From an uncultured Pelagibacteraceae bacterium (GTDB lineage: Bacteria > Pseudomonadota > Alphaproteobacteria > Pelagibacterales > Pelagibacteraceae): DNA of 64,000 nt. The stretch lies in contig CABZCX010000002.1 of NCBI GenBank assembly GCA_902524345.1, positions 1 to 64,000 on the forward strand. Direction: 5' to 3'. Shown one piece after another: positions 25,462 through 34,743 of this stretch. Positions within the stretch are counted from its first letter, which is position 1. Each line of letters starts with the position of its first letter. The notes under the pieces are model-generated. The model searched no databases and was not told where the DNA came from. It worked only from the letters and a program-made list of their open reading frames with translations. The position numbers were made by a program, and so were the translations under genes.

Positions 25462-26025
25462 TTATAATTTTGCTTTCTCTTTCTCTTTTTTTTCTCTTTT
25501 TACTCTTCTTTCAGCCTTTTCTATTGCTTCAATTAAATCTTTTTGAGAAAAAAGGTTAAGCGCTACGGGGTCTTTTGGACTTAAATTATTATAATTCCAA
25601 TAACTTTTATTTCTTATTGAGGTAACAGAATTTTTTGTTATTCCAATCAATTTTGCAATTTGTGAGTCTTTTAATATATTATGTTGCTTGATTAACCATA
25701 ATGCTGAGTCTGGTTTATCTTGCCTTTTTGATAAAGGGATATATTTTTTAATCTTTTTTTCATCATTTGATATTTCAACATCAATATTCTTAATATTTAA
25801 AGGTCTATCATGATCTTTAGAAGATAATTCAATTTCTTCCCTTGAAAGCTGACCAGTTATTATCGGATTATATGCTTTTATACCTTTGGCAACTTCACCA
25901 TCTGCAATACCTTGAACCTCCACCTCATGTAAATGGCAAAAATTAGCTATTTGTTTAAAAGTTAAAGTGGTGTTTTCAACAAGCCATAAAGCTGTAGCCA
26001 TAGGCATTAAGGGAGCTTTTGACAT
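25462..26025 (-). CDS. DUF1013 / TrcR-like putative cell-cycle transcription regulator
   Basis: This 187-residue protein begins SKAPLMPMATALWLVENT, a signature of the DUF1013 family that is nearly universal in alphaproteobacteria. Two similar segments (TFKQIANFCHLHEVEVQGI and DSQIAKLIGITKNSVTSI) each look like a helix-turn-helix, and each is preceded by ALWL(V/I). The C-terminal 25 residues are mostly Lys and Glu, suggesting a charged helix. The family has been named TrcR for a cell-cycle transcription role, but I cannot read targets from the sequence. It begins directly after rpmE stops, with no gap, and lies upstream of rpsU. Family certain, function modest. Confidence 0.85.
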   Translation of the reverse strand: MSKAPLMPMATALWLVENTTLTFKQIANFCHLHEVEVQGIADGEVAKGIKAYNPIITGQLSREEIELSSKDHDRPLNIKNIDVEISNDEKKIKKYIPLSKRQDKPDSALWLIKQHNILKDSQIAKLIGITKNSVTSIRNKSYWNYNNLSPKDPVALNLFSQKDLIEAIEKAERRVKREKKEKEKAKL

Positions 26026-26256
26026 CTAGTTTTTTTTTTCTGATTTAAAGTTCTGAAATTTTTTATTAAATTTACTTATTCTCCCTTTATCCATCAGCTT
26101 TTGTTTTCCCCCTGTCCAGGCAGAATGAGACTTAGGATCAATTTCTAATTTTAATACATCCCCTTCTTTTCCCCAAGTTGACTTGGTTTCAAAATGAGTC
26201 CCGTCAGTCATTTCAACTTTAATTTTATGGTATTTAGGGTGTATATTTTTTTTCAT
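26026..26256 (-). CDS. rpmE: 50S ribosomal protein L31 (zinc-free form)
   Basis: This 76-residue protein starts [18 protein letters not shown] and continues [25 protein letters not shown] and [10 protein letters not shown], the alphaproteobacterial L31 pattern. No cysteine is present, so it is the zinc-independent type. L31 bridges the two subunits near the 5S rRNA. It lies 35 bases after suhB and abuts the TrcR-like gene. Confidence 0.95.
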   Translation of the reverse strand: MKKNIHPKYHKIKVEMTDGTHFETKSTWGKEGDVLKLEIDPKSHSAWTGGKQKLMDKGRISKFNKKFQNFKSEKKN

Positions 26257-26291
26257 TCGGTGACTTATAACAAAAGATTATTTTAAAACAA

Positions 26292-27032
26292 TTAAAAGTT
26301 GCTTATTTTTTCCATTAATTTTTCATTAATATCTGGGCTTGAAGCAATTATTTTAAGATCTTTACAAAAATTAAGGTCAATTTTGTTAATCACACCCCCC
26401 GCTTCTTTAACAAGAATTAATCCTGCAGCAATATCCCATAAGTGTAAATTTTTTTGAAAATATCCATCGTATCTTCCGCAGGCTATGTATGCCAGATCTA
26501 ATGCTGCTGAGCCCGATTTGCGATAAGAAAATTCAATTTCTTTGTCAACTGTTCCACTAGTAGCAAATAAGCATTCTTGTATATTATTTTTTTTTGACAC
26601 CCTAATTCTTTTATTGTTTAAGAAAGCTCCATTATTTTTTTCAGCATAAAACATCTCATCTTTTATTGGATCAAAAATTAGACCAGAAATTATTTCATTT
26701 TCATGTTTTAGAGCGATTGAAATTGCAAAATGAGGAATTCCGTGTAAGAAATTTACTGTTCCATCTATTGGGTCAATTACCCATGTGTTTTTGTTGTCTT
26801 TATTTTCTTTGACACCATTTTCTTCACTTATAATTGAGTAATCAGGTCTACCCCTTGCTAATTCTTCTATTATTATTTTTTCGGTTTTTACATCAGAGTT
26901 TGTTACAAAATCTGAGGGTCCTTTTTTAGATACTTGAAGTTTTTCAACTTCTCCAAAATCTCTAATAAGTATTTTGGATGCTTTTTCACAAGCTTTAATC
27001 ATCAAGTTTAAATTAGCAGAAATAGAATTCAT
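26292..27032 (-). CDS. suhB: Inositol monophosphatase family protein (SuhB-like)
   Basis: This 246-residue protein is the usual length. The metal-binding motifs are complete: E70 in SEENG, DPIDGT at 87-92 with D87 and D90, and WDIAAGLILVKEAGG in the C-terminal third. It dephosphorylates inositol monophosphate or similar sugar phosphates using Mg2+. In E. coli SuhB also helps rRNA antitermination, but that role cannot be inferred here. It starts 2 bases after efp ends on the minus strand and precedes rpmE by 35 bases, so it is inside the tkt-to-rpsU operon. Confidence 0.92.
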   Translation of the reverse strand: MNSISANLNLMIKACEKASKILIRDFGEVEKLQVSKKGPSDFVTNSDVKTEKIIIEELARGRPDYSIISEENGVKENKDNKNTWVIDPIDGTVNFLHGIPHFAISIALKHENEIISGLIFDPIKDEMFYAEKNNGAFLNNKRIRVSKKNNIQECLFATSGTVDKEIEFSYRKSGSAALDLAYIACGRYDGYFQKNLHLWDIAAGLILVKEAGGVINKIDLNFCKDLKIIASSPDINEKLMEKISNF

Positions 27033-27034
27033 TT

Positions 27035-27595
27035 TTAAATTTTTTTTACGTATTCTAAATTTCTTGTGTCAATAATTATGTGATCACCAGACTCAATAAA
27101 TGGTGGTACTTGTATATTTAATCCATTATCTAAAGTTGCAGGCTTGTAAGAAGAAGAGACTGTTTGACCCTTTAAAGCTGCATCTGTTGAGTTAATTTTA
27201 CATCTGACTTGATTAGGTAAATCTACTGAAATTGGCTGATTATTATAAAAACTTATAGTTACATCAAGATTTTCGGTCAGTAATTTGCCTTTTTGCCCGA
27301 TGATACTTTTTTTAATTTGAACTTGTTCAAAGGATTTAGGACTCATAAAAAAAAAATTATTCTCATCCTCATAAGAATAATTAAAATTAATTTCTTCTAA
27401 GGATGCTTTTTCTACAGTCTCACTAGATCTAAATCTTTCATTTAATTTTGTATTTTTGTTTAAACTTTTCATTTCTATTTGCGCAAAAGCTCCACCTTTT
27501 CCAGGTTTTACATGTTGTGTCTTTAAGACTTGCCACAAATCATCTTTATATTCAAGCAACATGCCCACTCTTATTTCACTAGCATTTATTTTCAT
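27035..27595 (-). CDS. efp: Elongation factor P
   Basis: This 186-residue protein is the standard three-domain EF-P. The domain I loop KPGKGGAF carries the tip lysine K33 that is beta-lysylated in many bacteria. The C-terminal signature DTRNLEYVKK is intact. EF-P rescues ribosomes stalled at polyproline stretches. No epmA or epmB gene for lysine modification is in the window, so the modification state is open. The ATG overlaps the thiE stop in an ATGA (27592-27595), and suhB follows 2 bases later. Confidence 0.97.
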   Translation of the reverse strand: MKINASEIRVGMLLEYKDDLWQVLKTQHVKPGKGGAFAQIEMKSLNKNTKLNERFRSSETVEKASLEEINFNYSYEDENNFFFMSPKSFEQVQIKKSIIGQKGKLLTENLDVTISFYNNQPISVDLPNQVRCKINSTDAALKGQTVSSSYKPATLDNGLNIQVPPFIESGDHIIIDTRNLEYVKKI

Positions 27596-28206
27596 TTTAA
27601 TTTTTTAATTGCCTCAATAGGTTTAAGTTTTTTATTTTTCCAAATGTAGCCTGAGATAGCTAATAAGTTAGCTTTATTCAACAAAAGTTTTTTATAATTA
27701 TTTGAGTTGATACCACCAATGGCGACGATTGGTGTTTTTGTTATCTTTCTGGCTTTTTTTAATATATTTAATGAAGTTTTGTAATTTGTTTTTTTTGTAT
27801 TTGTAGAATAAAAAGCGCCGAAAGCTAAATAATTAGCTTTGTTTTTTAAAGCTACTTTTGCTAATTTGATTGAATTATGACAGGTAATTCCAATTATTTT
27901 ATTCCCGATCAATTTTCTTGCTTTACGAATATTCATATCATTCTGACCTAAATGGCAACCATCAGCATTTAACTTTTTAGCTAGGTAAACATCATCATTT
28001 ATTAGGAATTTAACTTTAAACTTTTTACAGATTTTTCTTATTTTCTTTCCAATTACTAACTTTTCTTTAAATTTTTCACTTTTAAGTCTAAGCTGAAAAA
28101 AACTCACTTTTTTCTGTGTTAAAACATATCTAAGATTTTGATAAAAAGTTTTATCAATTTTTAATGGAGATATTAAATAGATAAATTTTTTTTTATTAAA
28201 TCTCAA
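27592..28206 (-). CDS. thiE: Thiamine-phosphate synthase (ThiE/TenI family)
   Basis: This 204-residue TIM barrel has QLRLKSEK near 38-45, INDD near 69-72 with the metal-binding Asp, GCHLGQNDMN near 83-92, and VAIGGIN near 161-167 for phosphate binding. ThiE joins HMP-diphosphate and the thiazole phosphate to give thiamine phosphate. ThiD, the HMP-P kinase, lies separately at 47062. TenI-like thiazole tautomerases share this fold, but the LGQND motif favours ThiE. The gene overlaps the aldolase by 11 bases and efp by 4 bases, an odd partnership of thiamine and glycolysis genes that may reflect the TPP need of transketolase upstream. Confidence 0.88.
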   Translation of the reverse strand: MRFNKKKFIYLISPLKIDKTFYQNLRYVLTQKKVSFFQLRLKSEKFKEKLVIGKKIRKICKKFKVKFLINDDVYLAKKLNADGCHLGQNDMNIRKARKLIGNKIIGITCHNSIKLAKVALKNKANYLAFGAFYSTNTKKTNYKTSLNILKKARKITKTPIVAIGGINSNNYKKLLLNKANLLAISGYIWKNKKLKPIEAIKKLK

Positions 28207-29203
28207 GATCTTTAGACCAATTTCCTTGAGCAGCTAAAGTGTTCATTTTTGCACGATGGTTAAAGATTTTTTGAGTACCTTCAACATTCTTTGTATTTTT
28301 TGACCAAAATTTTAAGGCACTCTGCTGAAGTGCACGTCCATAAGAGTAGCTCATTATGAAATTAGTATCGTTGTATTTATTTATCAAGTCTAAATTTTCT
28401 GTTGCCTCTAACTCTGACTGCCCACCAGATAAAAAAGCAATTCCAGGAACTTCTGAAGGAACACATTTTTTTAAGCACTTTAAAGTTAACTTTGCAACCT
28501 CATTATTTGAAATTTTATTTTTTGACTTATTTCCAGCTAAAATCATATTTGGCTTTAGAATAATTCCTTTTAAATCTACTTTGTGCAAAATTAATTCCTC
28601 AAAACATTTTTCAATTACAATAGAAGTTTTTTCATAGCAATCTTCAGCAGTATGTTCGCCATCCATTAAAACCTCTGGTTCTACAATTGGCACCATATTA
28701 CATTCTTGAACTATCGCTGAATATCGTGCTAAAGCATGAGCGTTTGAACTTATTGAAAGCTTACTCGGATAATCTTTAGAAATATTGTAAACTCCCCTCC
28801 ATTTAGTAAATTTTGCACCAATTTTATAATACTCTTTTAATCTTTCTCTTAATCCATCCAGTCCCTCGGTGATTTTTTCATCTGGTGAACCAGCTAGAAT
28901 TTTCGCTCCTGTGTCCACTTTAATGCCTGGCAATGATCCTGTTTCAGATATTAATTCAGTAATTTTGTTTTTTTGTGATGATATTTGTTTTATTGTTTCA
29001 TCATACAAAATAACGCCTCCTATACAATCAGTCATACTAGTTGAACTAAAAAGTATTTCTCTAAATAGCAACCTATTTTCAGGAGTTGATGGCACGTTTA
29101 CATCACTAAGTCTTTTCGTCATAGTATTTGTGCTCTCATCAGCAGCCAAGATACCTTTCCCATTACCAATTATTTTTAAAGCAATATTATTTAATTCAGA
29201 CAT
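28196..29203 (-). CDS. Class I fructose-bisphosphate aldolase
   Basis: This 335-residue protein is the eukaryote-like class I type. It has GILAADESTNTM near 17-28, KWRGVY near 134-139 with a catalytic-site lysine, EPEVLMDGEH near 175-184, and the Schiff-base K217 in ILKPNM. It interconverts fructose-1,6-bisphosphate with DHAP and G3P and needs no metal. It follows pgk by one base on the minus strand and overlaps thiE by 11 bases, so it is part of a central-carbon operon with tkt, gap and pgk. In SAR11, where phosphofructokinase is often missing, it may run mainly toward gluconeogenesis. That last point is from general knowledge. Confidence 0.95.
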   Translation of the reverse strand: MSELNNIALKIIGNGKGILAADESTNTMTKRLSDVNVPSTPENRLLFREILFSSTSMTDCIGGVILYDETIKQISSQKNKITELISETGSLPGIKVDTGAKILAGSPDEKITEGLDGLRERLKEYYKIGAKFTKWRGVYNISKDYPSKLSISSNAHALARYSAIVQECNMVPIVEPEVLMDGEHTAEDCYEKTSIVIEKCFEELILHKVDLKGIILKPNMILAGNKSKNKISNNEVAKLTLKCLKKCVPSEVPGIAFLSGGQSELEATENLDLINKYNDTNFIMSYSYGRALQQSALKFWSKNTKNVEGTQKIFNHRAKMNTLAAQGNWSKDLEI

Positions 29204-29204
29204 T

Positions 29205-30383
29205 TTAGTTTAAGGCTTTTATACCAGGAAGGTCTTTTCCTTCAAGATATTCTAAAAAGGCTCCACCAGCAGTTGAAACAAAATTGAAATTACCTAGCGC
29301 ATTCATTTGATTTAAAACTGCTATTGTATCTCCTCCTCCAGCTATAGAATAAATTTGATTTTTTTCATTTTTTTCAATGATTTTTTTTGTGATTTCATAA
29401 CAACCTTTAGCAAAGTTTGGATTCTCAAAATATCCTGCTGGTCCATTCCACAAGATAGTTTTGCTTCTCTCAATGATATCCTTAATTTTTTTTATTGTTT
29501 TTGGTCCGATATCTAAAATTAAGTCGTCATTAGCAACTTCACAATTTTCTTTGATTACAGCCCTGTCATCCATATTCTTTCCTACCACAACATCTTCTGG
29601 ATAATTGATTGAACAAGAATATTTTTTTGCTATTTTAAAAATTTCATTTATTGCTGTTTCACAATTATCTTCTTTTATAGATTTTCCGATTGGATTACCT
29701 TTATGATTTAAAATATTATTTGCCATCGCTCCAACAATTATAATGTTATCAAACTTAGGTATTAAGTTTCTAATTAGACCTATTTTTGTAGATATTTTAG
29801 ATCCACCAACAATACAAGTAACTGGTTTTTTTATTTCTGTAGTAACTTTTTTTAGTGCGCTAATTTCATTTTCAAGTTGTAAACCTGCAAATGAGGGTAA
29901 AAATTCAGTTATTTTACTTACAGACGCGTGAGCTCTATGTGAGCAAGAAAAGGCGTCATTAACAAATATATCCGCTAGTTCTGCCAAATTTTTTGAGAAG
30001 TTTGCATCATTATTTTCTTCCTCTTTATAAAATCTTATATTTTCTAAAAAAATTATTTTATCTTTAGAGTTTTTAAATAAGTCATCTTTATTTATCTTAT
30101 AAATATCATCTTTAATCAATTTTATTTTTTGACTAGTTTTTGCCTCTAAATTTTCGCAAATTGGTTTTAAAGATAGATCGTTATTTATCTTTCCTTTAGG
30201 ACGCCCGACATGTGAGACTATTAAAATTTTAGATTTTTTCTTAATTAATAAATTAATAACTGGTAATATCTTGTTAATTCTTGTCTCATCAGTAATCACT
30301 CGATTTTTGAGAGGTACATTCAGGTCCAGTCTTAATAATACAATTTTTCCCTCGAGATTTTCATGATCTTTTATATATCTCAT
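29205..30383 (-). CDS. pgk: Phosphoglycerate kinase
   Basis: This 392-residue protein is the usual size. It starts with the substrate loop LLRLDLNVPLKNR and has SHVGRPKGK for 3PG binding, then a DAFSCSHRAHAS segment. The central GGSKISTKI hinge and the C-terminal nucleotide region WNGPAGYFE and GGGDTIA follow. It transfers phosphate between 1,3-bisphosphoglycerate and ADP. The start overlaps the gap stop by one base, and the aldolase begins one base after its stop. No frameshift or missing motif is seen. Confidence 0.97.
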   Translation of the reverse strand: MRYIKDHENLEGKIVLLRLDLNVPLKNRVITDETRINKILPVINLLIKKKSKILIVSHVGRPKGKINNDLSLKPICENLEAKTSQKIKLIKDDIYKINKDDLFKNSKDKIIFLENIRFYKEEENNDANFSKNLAELADIFVNDAFSCSHRAHASVSKITEFLPSFAGLQLENEISALKKVTTEIKKPVTCIVGGSKISTKIGLIRNLIPKFDNIIIVGAMANNILNHKGNPIGKSIKEDNCETAINEIFKIAKKYSCSINYPEDVVVGKNMDDRAVIKENCEVANDDLILDIGPKTIKKIKDIIERSKTILWNGPAGYFENPNFAKGCYEITKKIIEKNEKNQIYSIAGGGDTIAVLNQMNALGNFNFVSTAGGAFLEYLEGKDLPGIKALN

Positions 30384-31384
30384 TAAGAAATTTTATAAAG
30401 GTGTTCTGCAATATCACACATCCTGTTGGAAAAACCCCACTCGTTATCATACCATGCTGAAATTTTACCCATATTTTTACCTATTACATTAGTTAAAGTT
30501 CCATCAACAATTGATGAGGCAGAATTATGATTGAAATCTATAGATACAAGTTTTTCTTTTGTAAATTCAAGAACTTTATTTTTTTTGCTAAAACTTTGAA
30601 ACACTGAATTTATTTTATTTATACTTAAATCTTTTCTTGTACAAAATACAAGTTCAATTAAAGAAACGTTAGGAATTGGCACCCTCATTGCTACACCTTC
30701 TAATTTACCTTTAAGAGAAGGAATTATTTCACCAATTGTTTTTGATGCACCAGTTGAAGTTGGCACAATGGATTGACTTGCGGATCGTGCTCTTCTAGGA
30801 TCTTTATGAGAATTATCTAAAATTCTTTGATCGCTTGTAAATGCGTGAATAGTAGTCATAAATCCTTTTTCAATTTCAAAATTTTCATTTAAAACAAAAG
30901 CCACAGGCGCAAGACAATTAGTTGTACACGATGCAGCAGAAATTATTTGATCATTTTTTTTCAATTCCAATTCATTTACCCCAAATACAATTGTTTTATC
31001 TGCATTTTTACATGGAGCAGAAACAATAACTTTTTTGGCTCCATTTTTTAAATGGGACTCTAATTTATCTTTAGAATTAAATTTGCCAGTACATTCAAAA
31101 ACATAATCCACACCATATTTTTTCCAGTTTATATTATTTAAATTGGTTTCTTGAGTAAAAGTAATTTTATTCTTGTTGATTATAAGGTGTTTCTCATCAA
31201 AATTAATCTCTGCATTAAATCTTCCATGTATGGAGTCATATTTCAAAAGTGTTGAGCTGGCTTCCGAGTCTGTTCTATTATTTATATGTTTGATCTCTAT
31301 ATTAGTGTAATTATTTTCAATAATTGAACGAATAATCATTCTTCCTATTCTACCCAATCCATTGATTCCAACTTTTATTCTCAT
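30383..31384 (-). CDS. gap: Type I glyceraldehyde-3-phosphate dehydrogenase
   Basis: This 333-residue protein has the dinucleotide start INGLGRIGR and the catalytic C153 in [12 protein letters not shown]. The catalytic His lies in the [12 protein letters not shown] segment, and [12 protein letters not shown] closes the chain. It links G3P and 1,3-bisphosphoglycerate with NAD(P) and phosphate. After the second strand the usual IND(L) is replaced by INNRTD, with N36 and R37, so the Asp that normally selects NAD is missing. This hints at NADP use or dual specificity. The start overlaps the tkt stop by 4 bases and the end overlaps pgk by one base. Confidence 0.96.
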   Translation of the reverse strand: MRIKVGINGLGRIGRMIIRSIIENNYTNIEIKHINNRTDSEASSTLLKYDSIHGRFNAEINFDEKHLIINKNKITFTQETNLNNINWKKYGVDYVFECTGKFNSKDKLESHLKNGAKKVIVSAPCKNADKTIVFGVNELELKKNDQIISAASCTTNCLAPVAFVLNENFEIEKGFMTTIHAFTSDQRILDNSHKDPRRARSASQSIVPTSTGASKTIGEIIPSLKGKLEGVAMRVPIPNVSLIELVFCTRKDLSINKINSVFQSFSKKNKVLEFTKEKLVSIDFNHNSASSIVDGTLTNVIGKNMGKISAWYDNEWGFSNRMCDIAEHLYKIS

Positions 31385-33384
31385 AAATTTTCTTTAATTT
31401 TTTTAATTATATTTTCATTGCTTATACCAAAATGCTTATAAATATCTTTGTATGGAGCGCTTTTTCCAAAATCATCAATTCCAAAATTTAAACCACTGTA
31501 GTTTGTATATTTTTTCCAATAACTTGTTTCAGAGGCCTCTATTGACACAACAAGTTTTGTTTCTGATAAAATTTCATTTTTGTAGCCTTCACTTTGCTGA
31601 TCAAATAATTCGTGACAAGGCATTGATATTATTTTTGAATAGATACCATCTGTGGCTAATTTATGACCAACTTCACTTGCCAAACTAGTTTCTGATCCGG
31701 TTGCGATAATTGTAACTTTTATATCGTTATTAGTTCTAAAAATTTCATAAGCACCTAATGATGACATATTTTTTGTTGAACTTTTAATTCTTACAGGTTT
31801 TATTGCCTGTCTTGTTAAGGCAATCACACTTGGTGTATTTTTACTCTCCAATGCTAACTGCCAGCACTCAAAAGTTTCAATAAGGTCAGATGGTCTAAAA
31901 ACATTTAAATTTGGAATAGACCTTAAACTTGCCAATTGTTCAACAGGCTGATGAGTTGGACCATCTTCACCAAGCCCAATAGAGTCATGGGTAAAAACAT
32001 ATATGACTTTTTGTTTCATCATAGCCGCGAGTCTAATTGATGGTTTACAATAATCGCTAAATATTAAAAAAGTTCCACCATATGGTATTAGACCACTATG
32101 AAGCGAAATACCATTCATGACTCCACACATCGCATGCTCTCTCACTCCATAATGAATATAGTTTCCAGAAAAATCACCTGACTTTATAATTTTGTGATTT
32201 TTAGTTTTTGTGTTATTTGAACCAGCTAAGTCAGCTGACCCACCTATTAAACTTGGAAGTTTTGATACAATCTCTAAGAATTTTTCAGAGCATTTTCTTG
32301 TTGCCATTGGCTCTAGACTTTTTAAATATTCTGTTTTTGCTTTCTCTATAGATCCAATGATGGCATTTTTTGCAAGGTTATATCCTGGTGGAAAATCTTT
32401 TTTAAATTTATTAGATATTGACCATCCTGACCAACCTAGTTTTTTAAGCTCTTTACTTAAAATTTTTTCATGTTTTTTCGCTTTTTTAAATGCTCTTTCA
32501 CCGATTAATTTCCACTCATTCAATAATTTTTTTGGAATTTCAAAGGGACTGTGACTCCAGTTTAATTTTTTTCTTACTAATTTTATTTCATCATCACCCA
32601 ACGGGCTGCCATGCGAAGAAGCTTTACCACCCTTGTTTGGAGATCCATAACCAATCGTAGTTTTACAAGAAATAGCAAAAGGTTTTTTTGATTTTTTAGC
32701 TTTTTTAAGTGCTTTCGATATTTCTTTATAATCATGACCATTAATTTTAATATAATCCCAACCATAACTTCGAAATCTTTTTTCATGATTGTCAGAAACT
32801 GCTAAGTTGGTGGGACCATCAATTGAAACAGAATTATTATCGAAAAGCATAATAAGATTCTTTAATTTAAGGTGTCCAGCCAGACTCAAAGCCTCGTGGC
32901 TAATCCCTTCCATTAAACACCCATCACCTGCAATTACATAAGTTTTATGATCAATAATTTTTTTTCCAATTTGTTTTTTTAATATTTCTTCTGAAATAGC
33001 AAATCCAACTGCATTAGATATGCCTTGTCCCAAAGGACCTGTGGTAGTTTCAATACCAGTATTAGGATGATATTCAGGATGACCTGCACAAATTGAATCT
33101 AATTGACGAAAATTTTTAATATCATTCAAAGAAACACTTTTATAACCAGTGAGATAAAGAAGTGAATAAAGTAACATTGATCCATGACCAGCAGAGAGAA
33201 CAAATCTGTCTCTATTTACCCAACTTGGATTATTTGGGTTAAAATTTAAAAAATCTTTAAATAAAACTGTTACCACATCGGCCATACCCATAGGCATTCC
33301 TGGATGACCCGAGTTGGCTTTTTGTACAGCATCAATTGATAAAAATCGAATGCAATTAGCTAATTCCCTATATTGTTTACTCAA
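31381..33384 (-). CDS. tkt: Transketolase
   Basis: This 667-residue protein has GHPGMPMG near 27-34 and the TPP motif [13 protein letters not shown] near 153-165. The pyrimidine domain carries SADLAGSN, then YGVREHAM with the catalytic Glu, and [15 protein letters not shown]. It moves two-carbon units between sugar phosphates using thiamine diphosphate. It heads the minus-strand operon tkt-gap-pgk-aldolase-thiE-efp-suhB-rpmE-trcR-rpsU. The 53 bases upstream face a plus-strand coiled-coil gene, so divergent promoters are expected there. Length and motifs are normal. Confidence 0.97.
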   Translation of the reverse strand: MSKQYRELANCIRFLSIDAVQKANSGHPGMPMGMADVVTVLFKDFLNFNPNNPSWVNRDRFVLSAGHGSMLLYSLLYLTGYKSVSLNDIKNFRQLDSICAGHPEYHPNTGIETTTGPLGQGISNAVGFAISEEILKKQIGKKIIDHKTYVIAGDGCLMEGISHEALSLAGHLKLKNLIMLFDNNSVSIDGPTNLAVSDNHEKRFRSYGWDYIKINGHDYKEISKALKKAKKSKKPFAISCKTTIGYGSPNKGGKASSHGSPLGDDEIKLVRKKLNWSHSPFEIPKKLLNEWKLIGERAFKKAKKHEKILSKELKKLGWSGWSISNKFKKDFPPGYNLAKNAIIGSIEKAKTEYLKSLEPMATRKCSEKFLEIVSKLPSLIGGSADLAGSNNTKTKNHKIIKSGDFSGNYIHYGVREHAMCGVMNGISLHSGLIPYGGTFLIFSDYCKPSIRLAAMMKQKVIYVFTHDSIGLGEDGPTHQPVEQLASLRSIPNLNVFRPSDLIETFECWQLALESKNTPSVIALTRQAIKPVRIKSSTKNMSSLGAYEIFRTNNDIKVTIIATGSETSLASEVGHKLATDGIYSKIISMPCHELFDQQSEGYKNEILSETKLVVSIEASETSYWKKYTNYSGLNFGIDDFGKSAPYKDIYKHFGISNENIIKKIKENL

Positions 33385-33437
33385 AATTATCCTGTCTAGA
33401 CTTAGAAGATTCTATTTAATATTATAAATATATATAT

Positions 33438-33761
33438 ATGAATTTTTTTAGTGAAAAAGAAAAAAAGTTAAATGAGGCCATAGCAAAATTAAAAAATTTA
33501 AATCTCAATCATCCAAATATAAATAAAAATATTGAAAATCTTAAGGATCAAAAAAATCAATTAGAAATTGAAAAAAAGGAACTGGAGAAAAAATACGTTT
33601 CTTTGGTTAATGAGCATGATGAATTATCTAGGAAATTAGTTGAATTTGAAAGACAAGAAAAAATTGAAAAACAAAAGCAATTGAATTTTTCAGAAAAAAT
33701 TGATGAATTAAATCAAGAAACAGATATTTTGTTAAATGAAATGGATGAATGGCAAACGTAA
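33438..33761 (+). CDS. Small coiled-coil protein upstream of zapA (DUF4164-like)
   Basis: This 107-residue protein is almost entirely heptad-type coiled coil from about residue 30 to 105, rich in Lys, Glu and Asn. It has no signal peptide and no catalytic motif. Many alphaproteobacteria have a short coiled-coil gene (DUF4164) directly before zapA, and here it overlaps zapA by 13 bases. By position and shape it may be a division-ring accessory analogous to ZapB, but that is inference. The start is an ATG in a run of TA repeats with no clear ribosome-binding site. It is divergent from tkt. Confidence 0.65.
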   Translation: MNFFSEKEKKLNEAIAKLKNLNLNHPNINKNIENLKDQKNQLEIEKKELEKKYVSLVNEHDELSRKLVEFERQEKIEKQKQLNFSEKIDELNQETDILLNEMDEWQT

Positions 33762-34192
33762 GCATTAAATTTAACGGTAAAGAATTTTTACTTTCTTGTG
33801 AAGATGGACAAGAAGAACAATTGGAAGAATTATTAATTCAAATAAATCAAAAGTTTAATAAAATTAAAAATGATCTTGGTAATTTAGGTGAAAATAAACT
33901 TTTACTTATTACCGCAGTTAAAATTATGGATGAATACTATGAGACACAAAAAAAAATAGAGCAAAAAAAAAAGGAGCTTAATGATTTGTCGAATAAGTTT
34001 AAGGAACTTAAGTCCTTAATATATGAGTATAGAGATAAAAAGGAGAATGAAATTAGTAAGTTGAATACAAAACATATTCATTTAAAAAATGAAATTGAGC
34101 TGAGTCAACAAAGTTATGAAAAATTGATTGATGAAGCTACGAATGAAATTTCAAATTTTGTAAAAAAAGCAAACTTAGAAAATTTGTCTTAA
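33749..34192 (+). CDS. zapA: Cell division protein ZapA
   Basis: This 147-residue protein has the ZapA globular head: VSIKFNGKEFLLSCEDGQEE, then LLLITAVKIMDEY, which leads into a long C-terminal coiled coil. ZapA crosslinks FtsZ filaments at the division site. The coiled-coil tail is longer than in E. coli ZapA (109 residues). It is co-translated with the upstream coiled-coil gene (13-base overlap). The cyclo-ligase gene starts only 5 bases after its stop, so the 6S RNA gene that often lies between zapA and ygfA is not in that place. Confidence 0.88.
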   Translation: MANVSIKFNGKEFLLSCEDGQEEQLEELLIQINQKFNKIKNDLGNLGENKLLLITAVKIMDEYYETQKKIEQKKKELNDLSNKFKELKSLIYEYRDKKENEISKLNTKHIHLKNEIELSQQSYEKLIDEATNEISNFVKKANLENLS

Positions 34193-34197
34193 ATTTT

Positions 34198-34743
34198 GTG
34201 AAAAAATCTCAAATAAGAAAAAAATTTTTAAAGCTTAGAGAAAATAAGTTAAAAAAAGTTAAATCAATTAATCACAATGATATTATCAAGCTTTTAAAAA
34301 AAAAAGGAATAAAAGGAAAAATAGTAGGAGGATATTATCCTTACAACAACGAGTTAGATTGTATTCAAATTTTGGAAAAATTAGAAAAGAAAAATTACAT
34401 TATTTCTTTACCAAAAATAAAAAAAAAATTTCAAATGGATTTTATCCAATGGAGCTCCAAAGAGCCATTGGTTATAAACAAATTTGGCATACCAGAACCG
34501 AGTAATGGCAAAATAAAATTTCCAGATATATTGTTAATACCCTTATTGAGTTTTGATAAAAAATTGAACCGAGTAGGTTATGGAGGTGGTTTTTACGACA
34601 GATATATTCACGGAATAAAAAGAAAAAAAAAACCAATCCTTATTGGGTTGGCATACTCTTTTCAAATAGTTAAAAGCATTCCTATTAACAGATATGATAA
34701 AAAACTTGATTTTGTAGTGACAGAAAAAAAAATTATAGAATGA
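34198..34743 (+). CDS. 5-formyltetrahydrofolate cyclo-ligase
   Basis: This 181-residue protein is the YgfA/MTHFS type. It has a basic N-terminus (KSQIRKKFLKLR), an EPSNGK stretch near 101, and the C-terminal signature FDKKLNRVGYGGGFYDRYI, which binds ATP and folate. It converts 5-formyl-THF to 5,10-methenyl-THF with ATP. The start is a GTG at 34198, as no ATG is near. It follows zapA by 5 bases, and its TGA overlaps the phosphoesterase ATG by 4 bases. The zapA-ygfA neighbourhood is common in proteobacteria. Confidence 0.93.
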   Translation: MKKSQIRKKFLKLRENKLKKVKSINHNDIIKLLKKKGIKGKIVGGYYPYNNELDCIQILEKLEKKNYIISLPKIKKKFQMDFIQWSSKEPLVINKFGIPEPSNGKIKFPDILLIPLLSFDKKLNRVGYGGGFYDRYIHGIKRKKKPILIGLAYSFQIVKSIPINRYDKKLDFVVTEKKIIE

